NCBI GenBank assembly: GCA_021158865.1
Contig: JAGGSX010000038.1
Coordinates: forward strand, 1 to 7,207
DNA: 7,207 bases
Direction: 5' to 3'
From: Thermoplasmata archaeon
GTDB taxonomy: Archaea > Thermoplasmatota > E2 > UBA202 > JdFR-43
Each line of letters begins with the position of its first letter. The first letter of the stretch is position 1. The translations under genes were made by a program, and so were the position numbers. The notes under the pieces were generated by a model. It was not told the origin of the DNA. It did not search any database and saw only the letters and a list, made by a program, of their open reading frames with translations. Positions 1-5,722 of the stretch are shown in pieces.

Positions 1-40
1 TTTTTTGAAAAGAAAAGGCTCAAAATACGAAATTTTCATA

Positions 41-859
41 TTATTTTTTTCCAGCCATCCAGACAACACGCTGCGGAAACGGTATTTCAATGCCTTCTTT
101 TTCTAATGCAACTTTAATTTTCCATAGCATTTCAGTATAAACAGAATACCACTCACTTGATGGAGCCCATATTTTTATATTTAAATTTACACTACTGTCG
201 CCCAATTCTTCAACAAAAATTTGTGGGGCTGGCTCTTTCAATATCAAAGGATGTTCTTCAAGCAAATTTTTTATTATATTGACAGCTTTTTCAGCATCAT
301 CACCATAACTTATTCCAATTTTATATCCAAATCTTCTTGCAACATGGGCGACATAATTTTGTATATTTGACGTGAAAACTTTTTCATTTGGAAGGCGGAC
401 ATACACTCCATCCCATGTTCTTATTGTTGTTGAAAGAATTTTTATATCTTTAACAACGCCACTCACATCTCCAATATTGACACCATCTCCTATCTTTATG
501 GGCTTTTCCGCTATCAAAAAAAATCCACTTATCAAATTTGATACAACCGTCTGGCTCGCAAATCCAATTACAATACCAAGCACGCCACCAGCCACCAGCA
601 GCCCGCTCAAAGAAACGCCCACATAAGGGAGAGCAACAATTACTGCAATTATTATAATAGTATAATATGTAACTTTTTCAGTTGCCACCAAAGTTTCTGA
701 AGGTATCTTTTCTTTTAAAATTCTTCTTGTATATAATCTTGCAATCTTGGCTATTATAACTCCAGCAACTATAATCACTAAAAAAATCAGCAATTTTATT
801 ACGGTTGTGCCTGTGCCGGGTATATTGGAATTTAATAATCTTCCTATATCAGCCATCAT
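41..859 (-). CDS. mscS: MscS-family mechanosensitive ion channel
   Basis: Small-conductance mechanosensitive channel of 272 residues, the compact size usual for the family; it should open under membrane tension and release solutes after osmotic downshock. Visible membrane segments lie at about 20-40, 63-82 and 84-115. The third is the Gly/Ala-rich pore helix (GLLVAGGVLGIVIGFASQ) running into the FLIAEKPIKIGD signature. A beta domain follows at about 120-180 with TTIRTWDGVYVRLPNEKVF, then an alpha/beta cytoplasmic domain that ends in IEIPFPQRVV, the normal MscS ending, so the protein looks complete. Two Met codons are adjacent (859 and 856). The first overlaps the stop of the upstream DUF432 gene as ATGA, implying translational coupling. 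Family assignment is firm; ion selectivity and gating cannot be read from the sequence. Confidence 0.95.
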   Translation of the reverse strand: MMADIGRLLNSNIPGTGTTVIKLLIFLVIIVAGVIIAKIARLYTRRILKEKIPSETLVATEKVTYYTIIIIAVIVALPYVGVSLSGLLVAGGVLGIVIGFASQTVVSNLISGFFLIAEKPIKIGDGVNIGDVSGVVKDIKILSTTIRTWDGVYVRLPNEKVFTSNIQNYVAHVARRFGYKIGISYGDDAEKAVNIIKNLLEEHPLILKEPAPQIFVEELGDSSVNLNIKIWAPSSEWYSVYTEMLWKIKVALEKEGIEIPFPQRVVWMAGKK

Positions 860-1563
860 TTAAATCCCCATTCCATAATAAATTTTTTCTCGATTCTCTT
901 TATTCCTTTTGCAAGGTATATATCAATTGATTCCTTCATATTTTTTGGCTTTCTTTTATTGAAAGCTGTTTCACCCATCGTTTTCTTCAATATATTTAAA
1001 TAGGAATGCATGTATGCATATTCATTATAAAAAAGTTTCATATCAAAAGCTCTGAATACAATTCTTTTCATTTCCAGCCATTCATGATAATTATTCTCGA
1101 CCTCTACTTTCATTATTCCTTCCTGTAATTTATTAACTTCTGGCATATCATTATAACTTTTGCTTTTCCACCATCTGCATATTATTCCATTTTCTGGAGG
1201 ACCATATAAGATATACTTTGCCCTCGTTTTAGTGAAAATATCTATTCTCTCAATGTCTTTTTTATCTACAAGAAAGATTCCTATCTCAACAGGAAACTTA
1301 ACAAAAAAACTGTCTTTAACGCCCGGCTCAATTATCAATGGCTTGTCAAATTCTATCATTAAATGCTCAGCAACACCAATTTTTGGTAAATTAACGGGCT
1401 CAACAGGACAAACGACCAGTTTTCCACTCTCTGCATATATGAATTTTTCTATTTCATCTCCGTCCAAATTTCTATAATATCTTTTCCTTTTTCCTTTTCC
1501 TTTTATTGAAAGCTCAATTCCTTCTTCTTTAAGATTAAAGTTTAATTCATATTCCCCAAACAC
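856..1563 (-). CDS. DUF432 family protein, partner gene of MscS
   Basis: Protein of unknown function, 235 residues from the start chosen here, matching from memory the archaeal DUF432 family (opening FGEYEL, central KFPVEIGIFLVD and KYILYGPPENG stretches). It has no signal peptide or membrane segment, so it is probably cytoplasmic: a beta-rich N-terminal two thirds, then a helical, basic C-terminus. The open frame extends upstream to 1797, but that extension runs antisense into queH and has no family character, so it was discarded. I prefer GTG at 1563 because VFGEYEL is the expected N-terminus and a TATA-like box lies about 24 nt upstream, right for a leaderless transcript; ATG at 1596 would add 11 residues. 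The stop overlaps the MscS start (ATGA). The pairing suggests a role in modulating or assembling the channel, an inference only. Confidence 0.75.
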   Translation of the reverse strand: MFGEYELNFNLKEEGIELSIKGKGKRKRYYRNLDGDEIEKFIYAESGKLVVCPVEPVNLPKIGVAEHLMIEFDKPLIIEPGVKDSFFVKFPVEIGIFLVDKKDIERIDIFTKTRAKYILYGPPENGIICRWWKSKSYNDMPEVNKLQEGIMKVEVENNYHEWLEMKRIVFRAFDMKLFYNEYAYMHSYLNILKKTMGETAFNKRKPKNMKESIDIYLAKGIKRIEKKFIMEWGFK

Positions 1564-1582
1564 TTTAAAAATATGAATTTGG

Positions 1583-1590
1583 CATATAAA
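1583..1590 (-). promoter_or_regulatory. TATA-like box for the DUF432-mscS unit
   Basis: On the minus strand the sequence reads TTTATATG, preceded by T residues. Its centre lies about 24 nt upstream of the GTG at 1563, near the -26 geometry of archaeal promoters whose transcripts begin at the start codon. It supports GTG 1563 over the in-frame ATG at 1596, which lies upstream of this box. The region is very AT-rich, so chance matches are likely. Confidence 0.4.
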
Positions 1591-1648
1591 AACCATGCGT
1601 AAAAATTCATTTTTTTGTATCATCGACAGAAAATAAAAATAAGGTATG

Positions 1649-1656
1649 TATATAAA
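1649..1656 (+). promoter_or_regulatory. TATA box for the queH-rqcH-pelota unit
   Basis: TATATAAA-type box (within TATGTATATAAAC) about 35 nt upstream of the queH start codon at 1687, which predicts a short 5' leader of roughly 9 nt. It lies only about 9 nt before the ATG of the first copy of the 26-bp tandem repeat, so before the duplication it would have been too close to serve that start. A weaker A-rich box at 1630-1640 would then have been the better placed element. Confidence 0.5.
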
Positions 1657-1657
1657 C

Positions 1658-1709
1658 AATATGAAATTGCTTGTCCATATTTGAATATGAAATTGCTTGT
1701 CCATATTTG
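1658..1709 (+). repeat. Exact 26-bp tandem duplication spanning the queH start
   Basis: Two identical adjacent 26-bp units occupy 1658-1683 and 1684-1709. Each contains ATGAAATTGCTTGTCCATAT. The second copy carries the true queH start (1687). In the first copy the same codons read MKLLVHI and then reach TGA (1682-1684), formed where the units join, so it is a 7-codon mini-ORF ending 2 nt before the queH ATG. Because 26 is not a multiple of three, the two copies are in different frames. The perfect identity points to a recent slippage or duplication event, or to an assembly error. Confidence 0.9.
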
Positions 1710-2226
1710 CTGTGCTCCCTGCTTTTCTTATCCCCATAAAAGGCTGATAGAAGAGGGGCATAGCGTTGTTGGCTATTGGTATAATCCAAACATACATCCA
1801 TATATGGAATATAAAGCAAGAATGGATTCTTTAATTAAATATGCCAAACTTGAGGATGTGGAAGTAATATATGATGAATATGATTTCATTGATTACTTAA
1901 AATATCAGATGAAGCATGTTGAAAGGCCAGAAAGATGCATAAGGTGTTATGAATACAGGCTTGAAAAAACTGCAAAATATGCAAAAGAGCATGGATTTGA
2001 TGCTTTCACAACAACGCTACTGGTCTCTCATTATCAATTGCATGACTTGGTTAAAAAAGTTGGGGAAGAGATTGCAAAAAAACATGGCGTGCCATTCTAT
2101 TATGAAGATTTTCGTAGAGGTTATCATCAAGGAAAAGAGATTGCAAAAATTTACAGTTTGTATAGCCAGAAATATTGCGGTTGTTTGATAAGTGAGTGGG
2201 AGAGATTTGCAGGAAAAAGCTTATAG
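1687..2226 (+). CDS. queH: Epoxyqueuosine reductase QueH-family protein
   Basis: QueH (formerly DUF208) reduces epoxyqueuosine to queuosine in tRNA anticodons and is unrelated in sequence to the cobalamin-dependent QueG. The protein is 179 residues, close to the family norm. Hallmarks: N-terminal HICCAPC (C8, C9, C12), YNPNIHPYMEY (33-42), CIRC (C84, C87) with RLEKTAKYA, FTTTLLVSHYQ (107-117), DFRRGYHQG (141-149) and YCGC (C164, C166). These Cys sets are the expected ligands and redox residues. One oddity is His in SHYQ, where most members I recall have Pro. An in-frame extension to 1615 exists, but the family begins at MKLLVHICC, so 1687 is the start. The rqcH gene follows after 15 nt. Archaea normally make archaeosine rather than queuosine, so the substrate here is uncertain. 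Confidence 0.9.
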   Translation: MKLLVHICCAPCFSYPHKRLIEEGHSVVGYWYNPNIHPYMEYKARMDSLIKYAKLEDVEVIYDEYDFIDYLKYQMKHVERPERCIRCYEYRLEKTAKYAKEHGFDAFTTTLLVSHYQLHDLVKKVGEEIAKKHGVPFYYEDFRRGYHQGKEIAKIYSLYSQKYCGCLISEWERFAGKSL

Positions 2227-2241
2227 GTATTTTTATTTTAA

Positions 2242-2433
2242 ATGACAATGAAAGAAAGCATGGATGCATTTGATATAATGGCTGTTGTTAATGAATTAAA
2301 GGAATTTGAGGGAGAATACATAAAAAAAATTTATCAGAAAAATGATGAAATTTTTATAAAATTAAAGAAGGATATTTTTATAAAAAATGGAAAATGGATT
2401 TGCATAACAAAGCATAGAGAAGAAAATGATTAA
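2242..2433 (+). pseudogene. rqcH: N-terminal fragment of RqcH/NEMF (NFACT-N), frame-interrupted
   Basis: These 63 codons match the beginning of the NFACT-N domain of RqcH/NEMF (Rqc2/Tae2) proteins: MKESMDAFDIMAVVNELKE, then EGEYIKKIYQ, IFIKLKKDIFIKNG and WICITKHREEN. D11 corresponds to the conserved early Asp of the family. The fragment ends at TAA (2431-2433), exactly where homologues go on through a Pro-rich turn and an (S/M)FAMxLRKxL helix. Stepping back one base at 2430 resumes the family sequence as LRNGIIKKIYQYDFDR, so the two parts were one gene. Roughly 14 residues of the helix are absent, consistent with a small deletion of 3n+1 bases. Met at 2248 is an equally good start. Alone this peptide is unlikely to fold. 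Confidence 0.75.
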
Positions 2434-2492
2434 GAAATGGAATAATAAAAAAAATTTACCAATATGATTTTGACAGAATAATAATAATTGAA

Positions 2493-4016
2493 GTGGCAAA
2501 AGAAAAAATTTACCGTCTTATAATCGAACTCATTCCAAATGGAAATGTTATCCTTGTTGATGAAAATAATATTATAATAAATTCTCTTTTTCAGCAAAAA
2601 TGGAGCCGTCGCATTATTAAACCAAATAGAGAATATGTCTTCCCTCCTTCTAAAAAAAATCCTTTTGAATTGAGCTTTGAAGAATTTAAGGAAATATTTA
2701 AAGAGAAAGATGCTGTGAGAGCCATAGTAAAAAATCTGGGTATTGGAGGGAAGTGGGCAGAAGAAATATGCAGTATGGCAGGCATAGACAAAAAAACACC
2801 TGTTGATAAATTAGATGAAGAGAAAATAAAAAAACTTTATGATAGTATGCAAAATATTCTGGAAAAGTTCAGAAAAAATGATATTCAACCTGTTATAATT
2901 GATAGCATAGATATTCTTCCATTTCCAATATCAAAATATGAAAAAATGCCAGTTAAAAAATTTTCATCAATGAATGAAGCATTGGATGAATTTTACTTTA
3001 ATTTTTTATTTAAAAAGGATGAGGAAACTGAAGAAGAAAAGGGGAGGATAATAAGGCAGATAAATCAGCAGAAAGAAGCAATAAAAAAATTTATCGAAAT
3101 GGAAAAAAAATTTAGGAAAGAAGCTGATGCAATTTTCTCAAATTTTGGAAAGGTTGATGATGCCATAAAAAAAAGAGATTTTGTTGAATTTAATTATCCT
3201 AAGGCAGTTATTGAACTTAGTCATGGGAATGAAAAATTGAGTGTGGAAATAGATATCAATAAAAGTGCAATTGAAAATGCCCAGGAAAAATATGATGCAA
3301 GCAAAAAATTAAGAGAAAAAATTGAGAGAGCAAAGATTGCAATTGAAAAAAGCAGAAAAATGGCTGGAGAAGTAAATAAAACAAAAATTAAAAAAAGCAG
3401 AGAAAAAAAATTCTGGTTTGAAAATTACAGATGGTTTATATCTTCAGAAGGAAATCTTGTCATAGGGGGAAAAGATGCAAAGAGTAATGAAAAAATTGTT
3501 AAAAAATATATGAAAGATGATGACATTTATGTTCATGCAGATGTTCATGGAGCGCCTTCCTGTATTATTAAAGCAAGGGACATAGAGGGAAATAAATTGG
3601 GTATAAAAGAAAAAACTTTGAACGAGGCATGCCAATTTGCCGTTGTCTATTCAAAAGCTTGGAAGCAGTTTGCCTTTGCATCTGCATACTGGGTTTATCC
3701 ACAGCAGGTTTCAAAGAAAGCTGAATCTGGGGAATTTATTCCAAAAGGGGCTTTCATCATAAGAGGGAAGAGAAATTACATGAAATGCAAAATGGAATTT
3801 GGAATTGGAATTGTGGAAATAAAAGGGGCTAAAAAAGTTATGGCGGCGCCGCCAGAGGCGATAAAAAAGTATGCTGAAAGATGGATAATTTTTGAGCCTG
3901 GAGAAGAAGATAAAAACAATTTTGCAAAAAAAATTGCCAATGCGTTTAAAATGCCTGTTAGCTCAGTTTTATCAGCTCTGCCTTCAGGTGGCTTTAGAAA
4001 AAAGGAGGAAAAATGA
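2493..4016 (+). CDS. rqcH: RqcH/NEMF ribosome quality control protein, N-terminally interrupted
   Basis: Main body of an archaeal RqcH/NEMF (NFACT; older label fibronectin-binding A) protein. The family binds large subunits still carrying peptidyl-tRNA, and in bacteria recruits tRNA-Ala to add C-terminal alanine tails. From the GTG at 2493 (507 residues): end of NFACT-N (1-55; NGNVILVDE, EYVFPP), helix-hairpin-helix (about 73-127; LGIGGKWAEEICSMAGID), charged coiled coils (about 185-300) and NFACT-R (about 305-430; WFENYRWFISSEGNLVIGG, YVHADVHGAPSCIIK, AFASAYWVYPQQVSKK). Homologous sequence in this frame already begins at 2430 and holds the conserved Asp-Arg pair (2472-2477) needed for tailing in Rqc2/RqcH, which a start at 2493 would omit. 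No ribosome-binding site precedes 2493. The rest of the frame is uninterrupted, so the break is recent, an artefact, or tolerated. Confidence 0.85.
   Translation: MAKEKIYRLIIELIPNGNVILVDENNIIINSLFQQKWSRRIIKPNREYVFPPSKKNPFELSFEEFKEIFKEKDAVRAIVKNLGIGGKWAEEICSMAGIDKKTPVDKLDEEKIKKLYDSMQNILEKFRKNDIQPVIIDSIDILPFPISKYEKMPVKKFSSMNEALDEFYFNFLFKKDEETEEEKGRIIRQINQQKEAIKKFIEMEKKFRKEADAIFSNFGKVDDAIKKRDFVEFNYPKAVIELSHGNEKLSVEIDINKSAIENAQEKYDASKKLREKIERAKIAIEKSRKMAGEVNKTKIKKSREKKFWFENYRWFISSEGNLVIGGKDAKSNEKIVKKYMKDDDIYVHADVHGAPSCIIKARDIEGNKLGIKEKTLNEACQFAVVYSKAWKQFAFASAYWVYPQQVSKKAESGEFIPKGAFIIRGKRNYMKCKMEFGIGIVEIKGAKKVMAAPPEAIKKYAERWIIFEPGEEDKNNFAKKIANAFKMPVSSVLSALPSGGFRKKEEK
3841..3854. repeat. 14-bp perfect GC palindrome inside rqcH
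   Basis: TGGCGGCGCCGCCA is a perfect palindrome in strongly AT-rich surroundings. It encodes the M-A-A-P-P segment near the C-terminal end of RqcH (residues 450-454 from 2493), so Ala/Pro codon composition may fully explain it. It could form a short stem only with its centre unpaired. Confidence 0.6.
4004..4008 (+). promoter_or_regulatory. Shine-Dalgarno site of pelota
   Basis: GGAGG lies within AAAGGAGGAAAA, 4 nt before the ATG at 4013 and inside the last codons of rqcH. It is the clearest ribosome-binding site in the window and supports internal initiation on a polycistronic mRNA. Pelota would therefore be translated even if rqcH translation ends early. Confidence 0.8.
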
Positions 4017-5017
4017 AAATTCTGCATAAAGATTTGAAGAAAGGGGAAATAGTTGTAAAAGTGCAGAGTTATGAAGATTGCTGGCATCTTTACAATATAA
4101 TTGAGAAGGGCGATTTTATATCTGGCTATACATATCGAAGTAGAGAAGAAAGAGGTAACAAAATAAGGAGTAAAAAAGAAGAAAAGGAAAGAGTTTATTT
4201 AAAAATAAAAGTTACAGATAAAGAATTTCAGAAATTTACAGATAGACTTAGGATAAGGGGCATTATTGTTGAAGGTATAGAAGAAAAAGCATATCATACT
4301 TTTAATATTGAGCCAAATATTGAAATAAAAATAGAAAAAAAATGGGATGATATAAGTTTGAGCAGGATAAAAAGAGCTACTAAAATAGAACCAAAAATTG
4401 TAGTTGTTGCAATTGATGATGAATCAGCCACAATTGCCATCATACACGAATATGGTATTCAGGAAATTGCAACAATCTATTCTCCACATTCTGGAAAAAT
4501 GTATGATGAAAAGGAGCAGGATAAAAAAAGTTTTTATGGGCAAATTTTGTCAAAAATTTTAGAAATTGATATGCCTCTCGTCATTATTGGTCCAGGATTT
4601 GAGAAAGATAAATTTATAGAATTTGCAAAAGATAAATTAAAAAAATACATTGTCGAGCCCACTGCTCATGCAGGCATGACTGGAATAAATGAAGCAATAA
4701 AGAAAGGCATTGTAGAAGAAATTTATAAGGAAAATAGAGTAACAAAAGAAATAAAAATAATGGAAAGAGTAATGGAAGAAATAGCAAAAGATGGTCTCAT
4801 AGCTTATGGAAGAGAGGAGGTTATAAAAGCAATAGAAAATGGAGCGGTTGAAAAATTAATTATTCTAAACAGCATGGTTAGAGGAAATGAAGAAATAATA
4901 AAAAAGGCTGAGAAAATAAAGGCAGATGTTGTGGTGATAAGCGAGTGGCATGAAGGAGGAGAAAAATTGGCGGCTTTGGGCGGGCTCGCCGCCTTGTTAC
5001 GATATAAAATCAGCTGA
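4013..5017 (+). CDS. pelA: mRNA surveillance / ribosome rescue protein Pelota (aPelota, Dom34)
   Basis: Archaeal Pelota, 334 residues and full length. It resembles eRF1 but lacks the GGQ hydrolysis motif: delivered by aEF1A, it enters the empty A site of stalled ribosomes, and with ABCE1 it splits the subunits. The Sm-like N-terminal domain (about 1-125) opens MKILHKDLKKGEIVVKV with WHLYNIIEKGD (24-34). The central domain (about 128-235) carries VVVAIDDESATIAII, IIGPGFEKDKF (191-201) and HAGMTGINEAI. The C-terminal domain (about 245-334) has AYGREEVIKAIENGAVEKLII, and the typical end VISEWHEGGEKLAALGGLAALLRYKI. ATGA overlaps the rqcH stop, behind a strong GGAGG. Both proteins handle stalled ribosomes in successive steps, so coupling makes sense. 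The last 8 nt overlap the convergent gene on the other strand. Confidence 0.96.
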   Translation: MKILHKDLKKGEIVVKVQSYEDCWHLYNIIEKGDFISGYTYRSREERGNKIRSKKEEKERVYLKIKVTDKEFQKFTDRLRIRGIIVEGIEEKAYHTFNIEPNIEIKIEKKWDDISLSRIKRATKIEPKIVVVAIDDESATIAIIHEYGIQEIATIYSPHSGKMYDEKEQDKKSFYGQILSKILEIDMPLVIIGPGFEKDKFIEFAKDKLKKYIVEPTAHAGMTGINEAIKKGIVEEIYKENRVTKEIKIMERVMEEIAKDGLIAYGREEVIKAIENGAVEKLIILNSMVRGNEEIIKKAEKIKADVVVISEWHEGGEKLAALGGLAALLRYKIS

Positions 5018-5606
5018 GCATGGATATGGTTGGCTTATAATAATGATATATTATTGTAAGAGTGAAATCGTTGCCTTTATCAAAAAATCTTGGTCTTGGT
5101 TGTATGTTTAGAGTTACATCGCAATTTAGTTTGTTATTAACATTTCCAATATTTTCCCATACCTCGCTTTCATTTTTTGCCTCAATAGTCATATCCTGCG
5201 GCGTTTTGCCCGTTGCTTTAATTGAAATTGTTCCATAACCACTTCCAGATTGAGAGAAAGAAAGCTCTCCTATGGAAACACTCATGTCTATTTTGTCAGT
5301 AAAATTCCATGGAAATATAAATCCATGAAAATCGAAATTATCACTCCAGCTTAATTTAAATTCTATATTTGCTATAGAAGCTATTTTCTCACCAGTATCA
5401 ATTGTATAATTATTTTTCCACCCATTTTTATCAACATAACCTTTATCTGTTATTTCGTTACTGTATTCATTCCATTCTATTCTATAGGTATGCTTTTCTG
5501 TTTCTTCAGGATAAGCATAAGTTTTTTCATGATATAAAATGCCAGCCAGCGCTATTATAAGAATTACAACTCCCACTACTGCCACAATCATATCGTTTCT
5601 TTCCAT
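5010..5606 (-). CDS. Hypothetical membrane-anchored extracytoplasmic protein
   Basis: I do not recognise a family. The 198-residue product starts MERND, followed by one hydrophobic segment at about 7-25 (IVAVVGVVILIIALAGILY) with a weakly negative cytoplasmic side, so it may be an uncleaved anchor or a signal peptide. The remainder is polar, aromatic-rich and beta-like (alternating hydrophobic stretches such as IEFKLSWSD and TISIKATGK), in the style of small archaeal surface proteins with a beta-sandwich. Possible N-glycosylation sequons are N66-Y-T, N101-F-T and N145-E-S; there is a single Cys (162). The C-terminal end overlaps the pelota 3' end by 8 nt on the opposite strand. The PKD-domain protein lies 116 nt upstream on the same strand, but a separate promoter is likely. 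Confidence 0.8.
   Translation of the reverse strand: MERNDMIVAVVGVVILIIALAGILYHEKTYAYPEETEKHTYRIEWNEYSNEITDKGYVDKNGWKNNYTIDTGEKIASIANIEFKLSWSDNFDFHGFIFPWNFTDKIDMSVSIGELSFSQSGSGYGTISIKATGKTPQDMTIEAKNESEVWENIGNVNNKLNCDVTLNIQPRPRFFDKGNDFTLTIIYHYYKPTISMLS
5034..5060 (+). other. 11-bp hairpin just after the pelota stop
   Basis: CTTATAATAAT (5034-5044) pairs with ATTATTGTAAG (5050-5060) around a 5-nt loop, 16 nt after the pelota stop codon. All 11 pairs form in plus-strand RNA if one G-U is allowed. In minus-strand RNA that pair becomes an A-C mismatch, so the structure favours the pelota transcript. It has no U-run after it and lies inside the coding end of the convergent gene (TIIYHYY). It may be a 3'-end or stability element, or chance in AT-rich DNA. 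Confidence 0.4.
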
Positions 5607-5635
5607 TTACACACCAATTCTTAAAGATTTTTGCA

Positions 5636-5644
5636 TTTATAAAA
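5636..5644 (-). promoter_or_regulatory. TATA box of the 198-residue gene
   Basis: On the minus strand TTTTATAAA is centred about 34 nt upstream of the ATG at 5606, predicting a start near 5614 and a leader of about 8 nt that contains GGTG, a weak Shine-Dalgarno match. It implies that the gene is transcribed independently of the PKD-domain gene. Confidence 0.5.
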
Positions 5645-5659
5645 TTTAGCATGAAACTC

Positions 5660-5691
5660 AAATCATTTATATTCCTTATTTAGAATGATTT
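5660..5691. repeat. 8-bp inverted repeat between the two exported-protein genes
   Basis: AAATCATT (5660-5667) and AATGATTT (5684-5691) are exact inverse complements separated by 16 nt. They sit 31 nt after the PKD-gene stop and about 15 nt upstream of the downstream gene's TATA box. Possible roles are an operator for a dimeric regulator or part of the 3' end of the PKD mRNA. The arms are almost all A and T, so the stem would be weak. Confidence 0.35.
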
Positions 5692-5722
5692 AGCAAAAAT
5701 TATAAACATTTTCCTCTTTGGC

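Noticed and set aside
1..40. Terminator after mscS
   Set aside because: The minus-strand RNA has a pyrimidine-rich stretch (CCTTTTCTTTTC) after the stop, but no stable stem, and the AT-rich background makes it unremarkable.
1615..1686. 24-residue N-terminal extension of QueH
   Set aside because: It reads through the TATA box and the first repeat copy; family members begin at MKLLVHICC.
1658..1709. CRISPR or att-site repeat
   Set aside because: Only two directly abutting copies with no spacer, and no integrase or cas gene nearby; a simple tandem duplication explains it.
1564..1797. Upstream 78-residue extension of the DUF432 frame
   Set aside because: It runs antisense across the promoter region and the start of queH and shows no family-like sequence.
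1607..1819. 70-codon minus-strand frame over the queH start
   Set aside because: Antisense shadow of queH and of the duplicated segment, with no recognisable domain.
2415..2440. Programmed -1 frameshift joining the two rqcH parts
   Set aside because: The overlap has no X-XXY-YYZ slippery heptamer in the right frame and no evident downstream stem, and the conserved helix would still be missing after a shift. Mutation or artefact fits better.
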